NCBI GenBank assembly: GCA_003194525.1
Contig: NBIV01000220.1
Location: 1 to 64,000 of the forward strand
Length of the DNA: 64,000 nucleotides
Direction of reading: 5' to 3'
Source: Gracilariopsis chorda
Taxonomy: Eukaryota > Rhodophyta > Florideophyceae > Gracilariales > Gracilariaceae
How positions within the stretch are numbered: the stretch's first letter is position 1; every line of letters begins with the position of its first letter. The notes under the pieces are model-generated. The model did no database searches. It was given only the letters and a program-made list of their open reading frames with translations, and was not told the origin of the DNA. Both the position numbers and the translations under genes were made by a program. Shown piece by piece: positions 31,496 to 43,980 of the stretch.

Positions 31496-33976
31496 TTACG
31501 ACGTAGTACTAAAGAAAGTTTTCAATTGACTCACTAGAGCATGGTGCGGCTCGTCAGTTGATTTCAAACCAGCAAGCGTCCAGAAAGGTAACCTTTGGTG
31601 TATCTGGGCGTCCTTGAAACGGGAATCGATGCAAATGACGGCGCCATAGTCATGTTTATGTCTAATCACTCTCCCCAACGCTTGGTTTAAAGCACTGAAG
31701 GCTTGGTTGTAGTACCATTCATTGCCAGTGAGAACGGATAGTCTGTGCTGCACATATGTTGCTCGGCGATCAAGCCACATTCGCTTGCACTGAACGGGGA
31801 GGTGCATGAGGTATGGGAGTGGGATGCCGATGAGTATGACAGCTCGAGAAGCCTCATTTTTGAAGTCACCTCCCTCAGAAAGTTTACCCCTGTACACCGC
31901 AAATAACACAGCTCCACCGTTATGCTTTGCTGCGTGGGATTATGATGCGAGAACAGAGTCAAAGTGTGGTCCTCGGTTTTTAGGTTCTGTTAGAACAGAT
32001 TGCTTTGCAGCAATCATTGAAGCCCAAATCCCGGAATTCTGCCAGCTGTTCTGTAAAGTTCGTACCAATGTGTAGCTTGGAAGAAAGAAGAGTATTACGT
32101 GTGGAATAACATGGAAACAATGTAGGAGAGCGTTTCCCAGTTCTTGTTGAAAGTTGGGGTTTGTCGCACCACGAGATGTGGCTGAGAAAGGGTAATTTGA
32201 AGGACGTCGGGTTGCCAAAGCAAGAAATAATTGGTTCTGCACATCCGCCACATGGGGGAGGGTGCTCCGTATGTGGACATGGGTTCCTATTTCGTAGCAC
32301 AAAGCGTCCATGGGTTTGAGGGTACCGGAGGTTAGAGTAACCGTTCGAGCGACTTCCACAACCTCTCTAAAATACACGGAAGCGGTCATGAACAGAAAAC
32401 TGAGTTGTACCTTCGTTCCTGTGGGTTCTTCATAAGTGCGGGTTACAGCCATGGTAAATGCGTCGGGCTCACGGAGGAAGTATTCGAGGGAGTTGAGAAC
32501 GCGAGCCGTGCATTGGAAGCCGTTCTGGAGAATTTCGTTCAAAGCGCGGACATTACGTTTCATATCAGAATTCTTACCGGGTTGTTCAGCGGTGATGCCA
32601 GGGCGTTGCGCGATGTTTAGGGTTGGAATAGAATTGACCCGCTGATGTTTCTTTGTTTTAAGAAAATCGCGAAACAGCTGTGGTAAATGACTGTGGTTGA
32701 ACCTTCCAAAGTATGTATCTGCAGATGGCCACGAGGGGAGTTGGGCGGGGGTTATGTCTGCATCAGACAAATATTTTAGTAATCGAGAGCCTTGGAAGAT
32801 TGGTTCATCGAAGTGGTTGGTGTTGAAAGCCGGAGCCTCTGCCAGTACTAGTTCACTGAGATGTACCATTTTGAATAGCATTTCAGAAATGACGTGCAAA
32901 CTGGTGTGGAACGGTTCGTTAGTGTTTTGGCAACTAAGAATGTCCGTTGCTAGCTGAGCAGCGTTAAACAAAGTTTGGATATCAACCACGAAGCTGGAAA
33001 ACTCGCGAGCAAGATCCTCTATATTGTGAGCTTCGTCGAAAATGACGATGTGGTTAGAAACGTCGAGCCCACGTGCATTTCTGCACACTTTGTCCAAAAT
33101 ATAGTTGTATGGGCAGAACACTAACTGAGCATTATGGAAAAGATTATGTCTCGCATAATACGGGCAGCCTTGGAAGCTCCGTTCGAGTTGAACTAAATCC
33201 TCGATATCCCAAGGTTCAGGGTTTTTGGTCTTGTAGGTGCAACGCATATCTGTTCCGGACGTAAAATGACAACCACGGGCGCCGTAAATGAGGGCTTTGC
33301 ATAAGTCGCCTTTTTTGTCAATTGGTGAGTTCTGAACAAGAGGATTGATACAGTGCTCATTTCGCGACCCTAAAATCGCTATCCGAGGTGCGTAATCGGT
33401 TTTCTGTAGTTCCAAGTCCACTTGTGATATCTTGGCGTGGGTTCTTGTCACGTAGAACACCCGAGGCTCCCAAGTATTAGAGGCATTGAAGGACAATTCT
33501 TCAAGGCAATGTGGCTCGTGATGAGACGAAGATGTGCGGGTGGGGTCTGGAACGAGTTCTGAAAACAAATTCGTACTTATAGTGACTGCATTGTGGGAAC
33601 CTGGACGGAAATGCACAAGCCTTTGCCATGTGGTATCTGCAAAGTGCTTAGGCGGCTCGAAGTCGTCGTCTTGGAGATGAATATCGTCATAGTTATTACC
33701 CTCTGAGTTAAGAGCACTACACGCAGATGATGGACACGCATTGTGGATAGTAGTCGAGCTTGCATCAACGGGGTTTTCATAATCGACAATTTATTGGCGG
33801 AGAGCGAGTGTCGAACATAATAGGGCGAGCGTTTTTCCTGTACCTGTCGGAGATTCGATGATTGCGTGTTGGCGTTTTTTGCCCGAGATTATGACCGACT
33901 GCATCAGTGCGAACTGAATGCCATAAGATTGATGGGGGAATGAAACGGGAACGCCTGCAATTGGAAACAATGGCAT
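31496..33976 (-). pseudogene. FANCJ-like: FANCJ/BRIP1-type DNA helicase, two in-frame TAA
   Basis: From ATG 33976 one frame runs 826 codons to TAA 31498-31496 with no frameshift. In order: IAGVPVSFPHQSYGIQFALM (FANCJ N-terminus), Walker A SPTGTGKT (residues 43-49), VTRTHAKISQ, four Fe-S Cys (about 209, 226, 236, 271), WDIEDLV, FCPYNYILD, DEAH (314-317), SGTLKPMDAL, AVYRGKLSEGGDF, and NQALGRVIRHKHDYGAVI. This is a superfamily 2 Fe-S helicase for DNA crosslink repair and G-quadruplex unwinding. TAA interrupts at 33793-33791 (codon 62, in a variable linker after Walker A) and 31942-31940 (codon 679, 10 codons before GAVLFAVYRGK). No splice-like boundaries were seen at either stop. The long C-terminal tail of animal FANCJ is absent. 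Either a recent pseudogene or expressed by readthrough. Confidence 0.88.
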
Positions 33977-34350
33977 ATTGGTTTAAAGATGGATGTTTAT
34001 GAGAAAAGGGGGTGTATAACGTGGGGCAGCGGATCGCAGAGCGTTGATGGAGGGGTTCAGACAGCCGGAAGAACAGATAGGGCCTCTCGCTATAACAGGA
34101 AGCTGAGGAGGTTATATGCCGTGTGAATGACAGTATGTGCGTAGTGTAGTGCATCAATAACCAAGCGTTACGATTGTGCAAAAGCGGTTGTGACCTTCCA
34201 CGAGTGAAGTGACAAAGTTACACGTGTGGTTGTTTGGCACAGGCGCCCCGTGGTGACAAGAAATTTGTAGAGATTCAGATGTATGGGGTTTTTGTTACAA
34301 CATCTTGATCCACTTTGAGAGCAATAATTTGGCTCTGCAGAAAACGTGAT

Positions 34351-34600
34351 GTGTCGAGCGACACGAGTGTGTTTGAACGACAGGAACCGGTTCCTGTCTT
34401 GCGAGCAAAGTGGCAGCCGCGCACAGCGCGACCTGTGTCGGGCGACACGAGTGTGTTTGCACGACAGGAACCGGTTCCTGTCTTGCGAGCACAGCGGCAG
34501 CTGGGCACAGCGCGACCTGTGTCCAGCGACAGGAGTGTGTTTTCTTGACAGGGACCCGTTCGTGTTTTGTAATCACATTTGCAAGGACCACGCAGGTTGC
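34351..34600. repeat. 84-bp tandem repeat with a 20-bp perfect palindrome
   Basis: Units start at 34351, 34435 and 34519; the third is diverged. Units 1 and 2 each contain the perfect palindrome GACAGGAACCGGTTCCTGTC (34379-34398, 34463-34482), preceded by a GTGTCG..CGACAC hairpin. Located between FANCJ and the telomere-linked helicase. Confidence 0.85.
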
Positions 34601-34785
34601 GCCAAGCGAAACATTTGCCTTGCGAGGACGTTAAGCCGCTGCTTTTGTGGAACGATGCGCATTGCCCTTGTAGGGCGGGATAGGCGTTCTGGCATCGCTT
34701 GCGTTAAACGCGTATGGATGGATGCTCATAGGGCCATAACGGCTGAATTTATAACGCCTATATATTACATGATAGAATGCGTTGC

Positions 34786-37700
34786 TCAGCACCAAGTGAT
34801 GAGGCGGGCGAGGTTGGGCACCGAACGAGAATCCGAGGCTGTTACCCACGCATGGAATAGGTAGTGCCTGTGCTTATCTTTGTTTGCCGTGTTCATGATC
34901 TCCGTCTTCAAGTAGTTGTAACGCGTTTGGCTGCTTAGGTCAAACAGTGCAGCTGCGATGCTATCCTGCATATCCGAAGATTTGCGCCACAGTACCCATG
35001 CGGCTTGTCGAAGTGCGATGAATTCACAGTGCCTGGTACCAAACGTTGCTGGAGAAGCATACGTTTTAAACCCTTTGTAGTACCCCATGTGACATTGGTA
35101 ACATGTACTAGGTGCTCCTTTTTTCACGTTGCAGAGCGAAGTTTGATGAAGAGACGAGAAGCAATGGAAGCATCTTCCTTTTCCATATGCACAGGAATGT
35201 TGTTCTTTGGAAACCACACGATGTTCGTTCATCAAGCATGGTATGCAGACGGAGGTGAAACACCGTGCCAGCTCTTGGATGTGGTGTACGAGAACCTGTG
35301 GGGACGTACTTTCCAGCTCGTGAAAGGCATTTGCCGATGACTGTGGTGGCGTACAGTTTTCCCCGGCCTCTTCAAGTATTTTCTGAGTTGGATTCCGTTG
35401 GGGCTCACCGGTGTCCATCCTTGCTTCATGCACATCTCTGGATAAGTCAGGCAGCATCAGTAACGGTTGCAGTTCAAAGTCAAGTTCTTCATCGTCTTCA
35501 GCATGATGTCTCGGTAGGGGTGTTACAATGGCTCTGACGTGGGTTTTCAGAGATGGCGTCGAATTAACTGGGTTTTTTATACTGCCTTGTTCAACTGGCT
35601 TTGTAGGGTCGGTGTGTGGGGTGGAGGATCTGGAACCATTGCGTTTGTTACACACATCACAGTTGAGAACCTGGGGGCTGAATAAGCAAATACCGGGTTG
35701 AGTGCCATCAACGTACCCGTACAATGCGTTTCGCCGACAAACTGCGTCCGATTCCATCCACGCATTAGAGCTATTCCATCAGTTCTGAGCCATTGCGTCT
35801 AAGTAGATTCTGCTGATATCGTGCTTATTTGGATTATTGGTCGTACATAACAAATCCCTTATCTTCTGTAAATAAGACTTGCAGTATATTGTGACACACT
35901 TGGCAGGTTTTTTGTCTTGACCCGCTCTGCCGGCTTGCTGCGCGAGCTCCACTAAGCTTGCTACACCTCCCAAGTTGTAAACGATACGCACATCAGGTGT
36001 GTCAAGTCCGGTTCCAAATGCCACTGTGTAAATCATTATTAGGACTTGCCTGGGGTAACAATTTGCGGTTTGTGGAGGTTGAGGGGACATCCAATTGTGA
36101 TGTGTGTTGGTCTTGTCGTTGTCTGCGAGTCCTGCATGGTAAAGTAAGAGGGTGAGGGATATATCATGGTTTGTATCTGACCACGGCATTGTGTCCTGTT
36201 GGGTAAGGTAAGTGTGGCAATATTCTGCGTCTGATCTCGTCAGGGAAAAGAGCATAATTCGAACCACCCGATCGTTCGTTGTGAGTAAGAAATTGGAAAC
36301 ATCGTTTGCGAAGACGTGTAGTGCCTGCTCGATAAATTGAGAAAATGTAGATCGATAGAGGCTGGTATCTGCCCGGTAACGCTTCAAACTAATGGGGATT
36401 GCGGTGGTTGAGAGGTCTGTTACGATAAAGGATATATTGTCTCGGGCGGTGCAGGTGTGATAAAGGGAGGCAGCTGAAATTTGGAGTTGGGATAGTAGTA
36501 ATGGTCTATCGGCAGGAGGAAGGGTTGCACTCAGCATCACTCGAAAAACTTGAACGGGTACATAGTGTAGACCCACATGCATATGCGCCAGAGCCGGGCG
36601 GAAGTGTTGCCACATCAGACAGCAGTGCACCTCGTCAAGTACAATGCGTGCAAGGCCCCGGTGGTGTGTTAAGTGTTGAACTAAAGAATGAAAGGCTTCC
36701 GAAGCCACCATTTTCAACGATAGTATGCATACATCTGCAAATTCTTCTCGTCCGTCATGACGTGGGGTCGTTGAGCACTCTAGATCGAATCTTGTAACCC
36801 TCTGCACGTATTCTGCCGCCAAGGCTTTTAGAGGAACAACGATGATAGATGTCATAACGCCTTTTTCCATGTACATCTGTAGTAAGACTGACAACGTTTT
36901 CCCATAAGACGTGGGCATCAAAACTAGCATTGCTTCTCTCTTCTCCCATACCGCAGCGGTTATAACAAACTGTGCATGCGATTTGAACAGAGCCGTATCG
37001 TTGCGTAACCCTTCCCTGAGGGCTTCCAGAAACCTTGGTATTAAGTGTTCGTATACTGTCGGAGCTGGAGTATACAACACGGCACCTCCTCTCTGCAGCT
37101 CTCGTCGCTCTACAGACCCCGACCCGGGCGACATGTACGGGAATGTCTTCTTACTGGATTTGGTCGGAGTAGAGTGGTTGCCGTCCTGGATGGAAAGGGG
37201 CTTCGCAGCGGGATCTGCTCGCGTTTTGGAACCACCTTCTGAGACGATAACCTCATCTAAGGGATTCGGGCTTGGTCGCTTCTTTGCGGTCTGGGCTGGG
37301 AAAACATTTACGATTCCGAGAAGGGTGTGCCATTGCGTAGACCATTCCCTATATTTCGAAAGGTCACTTCTTCGTAAGCCGGTTATATCTGTAGGGGTGC
37401 GAGCATAGAGCATTTCAGCTGTGTGAGCGGAGTGTCCAGCTTGATTGTGGGCTGTTTGAAAGAACTCTTCCATGATAGACTTTGAAAAAGAGTTTTCAAT
37501 GCCCTTAGCAAGTGTAGAAGAAAGTACGCAGGTGATACCCGCGGAGAAGTTGCGGTAGTCAGCAAATGTGATATTGTATCCAGCAGCTGAGAAACGAACT
37601 GCGACTATATGTCGAATTGCTTTTGCAGTAAGCGCTGCTCCCTGAACGGCAAAAAGCAGCTTCCACTGGATGTCTTTCTTCTCTTCGCCGAACAACAAGG

Positions 37701-38034
37701 ATACAAACAGAGTTTCAACGGGGCGGATGAGTGTGAAGTACGTTAAAAGCACCCACGCCGTTTTAGGGTCCGAGAATCTGGGTACTGGGCGCGCGCCGCC
37801 AGTTGTGTTCTGTGTTTTCATGTATCGAGTGATTAGAACCGGTTTAGAGTCCAGGAGAATAAGAGAACGGATATGGGTGTCGTCGTTATGCAAGCAGTAA
37901 GATTCAATTTTGGTTTCTCTCGCTGGAGATCCAGAAGTCAGATGCAGCGGCACCAGCAGTCGTTCTTGAACCTTTTTGACGTACGTCAACCAACGTAATA
38001 TACCATTTCTAAGCAGGAGAAATCGAGTACAGAT
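34786..38034 (-). pseudogene. TLH-like: Telomere-linked-helicase-type gene: recombinase-like domain + RecQ helicase + zinc-rich tail, one TGA
   Basis: One frame is open from 38034 to TGA 34788-34786 (about 1,080 codons), broken only by TGA at 35781-35779. Counting from the TTG at 37989: residues 50-225 read VLITRYMKTQ, LIRPVETL, AIRHIVAVRF and AGHSAHTAEMLY, like the C-terminal boxes of a tyrosine recombinase. RecQ motifs follow: MPTSYGKT (358-365), DEVH (452-455), SATLP (487-491), YHAGL (617), FGTGLDTPDVRIVYNLG (658), QQAGRAGQD (684). After the TGA come the RecQ zinc module (CRRNALYGYVDG..C..CDVC) and a tail with C-x2-C pairs (CFHCFSS, CYQCHMG). This order is known from fungal subtelomeric helicases. 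The N-terminus is uncertain: TAA at 38037-38035 precedes, with 21 open codons above it. The TGA splits helicase from zinc module. Confidence 0.85.
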
Positions 38035-38039
38035 TTATT

Positions 38040-40480
38040 TGGGGTACCTTTCCACCTTGCGTCGATCCATCTCACTATTCGCGTGCCAATCTCCGTGCAT
38101 TCATTCAGGACATCAACGTACGAGACGTCTTTCCGAAGTTGCACTATGTGATCCAGCCCAAGTCAAGCTTGGTGTGCAAGCTGTACAATCCATGCATAGC
38201 AAGCAACATCAACAACAAAATGCGGACACAGCAGTGGTTATCCTCTTACAAGCAGCGGAACAAGGAGTAGTCGTACGTGGATACGAAGGAACTAGAAGTG
38301 CCGCAGTCAGTGCTATTTACGCAGGTGCAGGTTCAAACCTTGAAAATGTTTTAGGTGTGGGGCCAACCATGATGAGAACGCTCTTTGTGGATGCGACTGG
38401 TGTATAACCAGTGGAACCTCAAGTACCGTGCTTTGTAGAAGGAACCGTCACAGAAGAGAACGCTGTACTGAAAACTGCTGCTGATGCTGCGGGAGCTGGG
38501 ACGACTGCGAATGCACTGTTGACCGATGAAATGTATTCCGCAATGTCGTTCTGAATGTCCTTCGTTAGTTGAGTATCCTTTGCCACTGGAATCATACCAG
38601 TACGAAGTCGTGCACAGAGCTAACGTTATGCTCCCTCACGGTTACAGTCTGCGCTGTTATGGGAACTGTTGCGTTCTCATGATGAATGAAGTCTGATCTT
38701 CTCCAGATGAAGGGGATGTTGGATGACGATCATCTTATACAGAACTTGTGGTGGTATAAAGAATTATATGAACACGCTAAAGGCTAGCTACTCTCCGTTG
38801 ACATGACAGCAACAGGCTGAGCACGGTGATCAGGCGTGACTAGGCTTGTAGGCTGTTTTCTTTGTTACAGGTACACCATTAGATTTTAAATAAATGAAAA
38901 GGCAGAAGAAAGGTTGGGTTACGAGAGGTGTCTGTAGTTGGCACTGTCCAAGACTTATTACCATGAAAATAGTCCGAAATCACATGGCGTATCCATGAGT
39001 GCTTCCATAATCAGAGCCTGTCGGTTGAAGGGTAGCTATGTGCACTGGAAAAGTAGTAATGGTACATGACTATCGATTAAGTAGGGTGCAGTGGTTGATA
39101 AACCCTACAAAAAAATTTGCAAATTTTTGAGAGTTAGCGGAGTCCATTGTACCGTTTTCTAATACCCAAACTGCAGCGATTTTGCAATTAGTTTATTTCT
39201 TAATTTGGAATGCATTTGAAGTGTACACTCCGTGCGCGCGATCCAAGTGCGCTCACTAGTTGTTCCAGGTGTCATCCAATGTGGCACTTCTGAATGCATT
39301 AAAAACGCAATTTTAACAATTACAATCTATAGGTGCTCCGTTTATTGTGAATTGAACACACTACCCCTTGCACTAACATACCGGCTAACTTACGCTTCTT
39401 CTGAAGTCCATCTGCAATCAGAATATCAAAATCAATGCAGTAAATCAGCAATAGAAGATGCGGGGAGTTTTTCCGCTTACACGCCAGTCGCATGGCTAAT
39501 ATCTTCCGTTCACATGAAGTCCCCTTTCATTTCACTTCAATATGCAGCCCGTCAATTCCCATTCGTTCTCCTATTACCCTCCTCTCACTTTCTATTCGCT
39601 CTCCATCTGTATGCATATCACACTCTATCTGGCACGGCGTTCAACTCCGTTTGCTCCACCCCACTCGGCGACCAGCTTACGCTCGCTTGCAGGTCGCTTT
39701 CTCTTCCCATTTGCAACAATCAAGTTCTTATTTTTCATCCTTCGAGTTCATTGTTGCCCCCTGTAGCTTTTCGTGCTTCCCAACAGCTTCTTTGTACTCA
39801 CAAATTGCTGTCTGGTTTGTTCGAAATCCACCTGCATGTTCGTCCGTCATGAATCTCCGCACGTCCGGCGAATCTTTCTCCGCTCGCGCTTCTGCCAGAC
39901 TCTGGTAACTTCCACCTCACGCGCTTATTTTAAGCGATTAATCTCATGTAGCCACAGTTCATTGTGCTCTGTGATCGTTCCTCCCGTCCCTCCCCACTCA
40001 CTGTTCACTTCAGCCTCCGCATATTTCGACATCACATTCTTTCCTACGTGTTTGTCTCTGTGCATATGCCAAGACGGCTAGTAAAAACATAGATGGCACC
40101 TTTGCTCTTGTACACAGAAGAAGCACGCATACAAAGAGTAGCACCAGCAAGGCGTGGACCGATTCTCGCTATCTTTCTAAGAACATCTAATTGTCGAAGT
40201 GAATGTTCTAAGATTTTGTCAGTGAACATAAGGTCCGTGTGTATATTGTCATCCGTTTATATCCAAGTTGACGTCCATTCGTTTGCCCGTCAACCTGCCT
40301 TATTTTTTTGGTTGCAAAACATTCTAGTCAATTTATAAGTCGATTTTTGGCTCGTTGCCGGTGAGATGTCTCGAGTTCAACTGCAATCTCGACCCTTAAA
40401 AAGGAACAGGTTGTATTACGCGTAATCAATGATCTTACGTTTCAACTTTTCCGCCACGAAGAACTCTATTGTTCTCAGCT
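38040..40480. other. No supported gene
   Basis: 38040-38110 continues the helicase frame for 21 codons above a TAA, so the start of this stretch is probably decayed helicase N-terminus. 39490-40080 is pyrimidine-rich with trivial frames. Nothing else protein-like. Confidence 0.45.
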
Positions 40481-40881
40481 TCAGACTAAAGATCATCATC
40501 AAGCAAGTTATCTTGAAGCCTTCTCCTGTGCATGAAGTAACATTGATGACTGCCACAATGCTGTAGCAAACGGGAGACAACAAGTTGATCTACAATGCTG
40601 ATAAGCCTGGAAATGATGGATACTTCCTCTATTGTCTTTTTCACAAATGCATCAATTGAATGGTTTCTTTTGTATAGCTGCCCTTGTCTATTTACATCCA
40701 TGCCAGACACCCAATCAAAGAGATCTACTTCATAACTTCGTTGCCAATGGCTCCATCAATGTGACCAATTTGCATCTATTAAAATTTCGATGAGCATTAG
40801 AACCAGTCCGTTGTAAACCTCAACGCACGTTCCATTTGTCATTTCGCAGGCGATGCGCCAGTTCCCCCGTCGTCGAGATGT

Positions 40882-43697
40882 TTACTTGTTTAGCGTTCCG
40901 GGAACCAGTTTGGTAGAAACAGACTGAGCAGTTTCCATCCTTTGAGAAGATAGACGAGGTCTGAAGACGACTACGGACACCAGTTCCACAACTTGAAACG
41001 CTTCTTGTGGCGTTATGCTGTCATATTTTCTGACAAGATAGCTTGTCAATGTTAAGGAAAGCAAATCATCAGGTTCTTGACCGTTAAAAATGACATAATT
41101 GCACTGTTGACCTTCTAACTGATAACTTCTGGTGGTAGAACTGGTGCTGTCCCTGCACTCCACATCTTGAAAGAGATATTCATAGGCCTCGACAAACTTA
41201 GCGTTATTGAAAAGTGATGAAGATGCAAGGTTTAGAGCGTTCATCTGACTCAGAAATCATCCAATATACCACTCCATCCAGTACTGCGACTAGATAATCG
41301 GTGGCCCACACAGTACAATGCATTTGGGGAGGTGAAGGATCAAGCGATTTTGTACTTGCACATGTGTATCCGACTTCAATCACCGTTAAAGTAGTACTGC
41401 TCATAGTTCTGATAGAACTGATCACAAAGCACATGGAGTTTCCCAATGTCAGTATGCCTCAAGGCAGTACGCCAGCAAATTTCAACAATCTCGACAAAGT
41501 GTCTGCAGCCGGAGAGAATTTGCTCAGAAAGATGGCCATCCAAAACCAGTAGACTGTACGAAAGAACGAAATCTTTCACCTTGATGAACTTCTACTCTGC
41601 AGATCGACTGAAAAGTGTCGTCCTGCATCCTAGTTGAATGGGGATACACTTTTCAAACTACTTTAACTCGAAATAAATTTGATTCAGTGTGGCTTTTGCG
41701 ATCGAGTACACCTCGTCACGGCTATTGATCCATCCGCGGAAAATATCGTTTCCAATATTGTAGAACAGATGCATTATGTCAACTGAAAAAGAATTATAGG
41801 GCACAATGCTTGAAAGATTGAAGAGTACACTTCCTTCGTTAATTCCAGCATTTTGAGCAGAATTTTCTCTGACCCCTAGTATTTGAAAGCTCTTGAATCC
41901 GTCTTCGATTCTGTTGCTCTGTGCGCAGTGGCAGTCTTGAAGGGTTGAAAATTCTTTGCCAATCATCAGACGTCTCCACAAAACTAGGGAAGGAGTAGTG
42001 TCTCCGAGGAACAGACGAGACTCCAGACACAGTGCAGTACCGACATGGTCTTTTCCCATTATGCCCTTCAATCCCAGCGATTTTCTTCGCTGCAGGAAGA
42101 TCTCCAGTAAACAATATGTTATGTACTTTAACGCGCTGCTTCGTTCCATCAAAGAAAATGAGTTCCGTTCTCAACCCGTTGTTCTCTAATTTCTTTACCT
42201 ACTCGAGTAGTGGGCTAAGAAAAGATTGGAGATCTTCAGGTTCCGTTCGCCCAGGTATGAATGTGAAAGACAGAACATCCCAGATGAGAAATCTGTCAGA
42301 CGGAGGCAAGTTACAGAATACTGCAGCAATAGGCCAGACCGTGTAACTTTGCTTCTGGAAGGCCTGAAAACCATCTGTTGAGACAGATAAAAAGATTTCA
42401 TCTCTCATAGTCCGTTGACTGCCATACCGTTGTGCACTTCTACGGAATGCTTCAGTGTGGAGAAAGTCGCCTATGAGCTCAGAGGGTACGTCATGCCTGG
42501 CACTAAAATAAGAGTACATCTTCCTGCAAAGACGTTTGGTCCTTATAACTGACTCTAACCGACCAGACAATTTAAACCATGGAAGTTTTGGGCCAGAGTA
42601 GCTATTGGTTTCTGGTCTTGGTTCCCGATAAAAAGAACATGCAATGATTTCATTCTTATAGAAGAGCGTATGACCAGGACACATTTGTAACCGGAGGACG
42701 ATGCTTATGACGCCAGTCTGACGGCGTATACTCGAAACAACTGTTTTCCAACACTTGTACGAAGAGTTGATGTTTCGAAGAATTTTGTCCATGATGACTT
42801 GCGTAACATGGTGTTGGAAACAAAGATCTACACAAACCCTGTTTTCGGATATCCATGACAAAAATGGCGTTTGCTCATCACGAAAAATTTCCGCTGCATC
42901 ATGCAAGAGGTCATCCCCAGCAAAGGGATGCACAAAAGATCGTTCATGTTCCGATATCACTGTTTTTTATTGATGGGTTCGATAATATCAGAGCCAAGAG
43001 TTTCCAACTCGGGGAGAGCGGCAGAAATGTGCATGGTTTGAGTTCGAAAATCTGCCCAAAAGTAACCTGCTTCGGTGCTCTTAAATAACGCAGAATCTCC
43101 GGGAAAGACAACGTTAGAGTAGATGTTTTCATTCTCACTCGAAAAATGAGTCTCATGTACCTGACCATATGCGTTTCTCTCGACATAAACCTCGTCGTAG
43201 GCTGTATTAGTGTGATGCAACTTGGAACCATCGAATCTCACATGTATGAGCGATTCTGCAGCAGAAATATTCCTCACGGCATCCGAATCTATTAAAATGG
43301 GATCATTCTGGACGGAGGTGATCACTGAATTACTGCGACTTTGATGGTACCTTCGTCCATGGTCAGAGTCCTCAACATCGTGGAGCACATTTGGGCCACT
43401 ATTCTTATTTCCTTGCTGCGCAGTTTCTCGATTTTCATGATCAAAATGAGGCAGATGTGAGATATCAAGTGAGGTTAGTTCCCCAAGCATAATGGTTTCG
43501 TAGAAATCTTGACGGTCACCGGGGTCATTTTCATTTTTAATACTGGAATTGGCGTGGATCTTCATCGCTACCGTTTGGGATAAATCTCTACGGTTTGGAC
43601 AGAAACTTAGTACTTCCAATTCTCTACCGTCTGCGACGTGCGTGGGAACCTCAGAGACCCATCTTTCTTCTTGGCGAACACCACCGGGGAGGCCCAT
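40882..43697 (-). mobile_element. Tnp2/CACTA-type transposase relic
   Basis: Several minus-strand frames follow the Tnp2 transposase of CACTA (En/Spm-like) elements. Seen in order: CPGHTLFYKNEIIACSFYR, FLHTEAFRR, LSVSTDGFQAF (first catalytic Asp region), WPIAAVFCNLP, FIPGRTEPEDLQSFLSPL, stop (TAG 42201-42199), ILFTGDLPAAKKIAG (second Asp region), GHNGKRPCRYC, then in another frame VDIMHLFYNIGNDIFRGW, and further stretches to about 40882. An upstream acidic frame (42957-43697) is probably the N-terminal part. There are at least two frameshifts and several stops, so it is inactive. Terminal CACTA repeats were not found. Confidence 0.75.
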
Positions 43698-43980
43698 TCG
43701 GAGGTGGATGGCTCAATCACGCCCTTGTAGAACATGCATTAGATGTCCTCACGCTCATAATGGCGTGCATGGGGTCCGGCTGTCCTTGGGCGTTGATGTA
43801 CCAGTTTTGTCTCAGGTTTGAACTGGATCGGTGCTTAGTCAAGTTCACTTGGCCCAAACGGGCGGACCAAATATCATCAAATGCGGATAACATTTCTATT
43901 ATCTTTTGGCCATACTTTACGAATTCTTCGCCAGTTTGGTGCTTCTCCTGCCATGGGGTGAGGGCATAGTTTGGGTGCAA
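43640..43980 (-). mobile_element. Ty3/gypsy reverse transcriptase fragment
   Basis: Minus-strand frames read IEMLSAFDDIWSARLG, then HQRPRTAGPHARHYERE, then (after an in-frame TAA) [20 protein letters not shown] and [11 protein letters not shown]. This is the start of a Ty3/gypsy reverse transcriptase, just before its catalytic region, which is missing. The sequence changes to the N-terminal frame of the Tnp2 relic right after DGSLRF, which suggests the DNA transposon landed in, or recombined with, the retroelement. Confidence 0.75.

Noticed and set aside
4237-33976. Variant genetic code (TAA/TAG as Gln or Tyr, TGA as sense) to explain the in-frame stops.
   Set aside because: The telomere-linked helicase frame has more than thirty Gln and about twenty-five Tyr residues but no internal TAA or TAG. 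TAG replaces Trp in one copy and sits at a Trp site in WD40, while TAA sits at Gln-like or Tyr-like sites. No single reassignment fits; C-to-T decay fits nearly all.
1607-33976. Introns hiding the stops in FANCJ, bromodomain and Harbinger frames.
   Set aside because: The frames continue in phase with conserved residues on both sides of each stop, and no GT..AG pair removes the stop without deleting conserved sequence.
39230-40080. Gene for a 206-codon plus-strand frame.
   Set aside because: The stretch is pyrimidine-rich and several overlapping frames are open in parallel, which marks composition and not coding.
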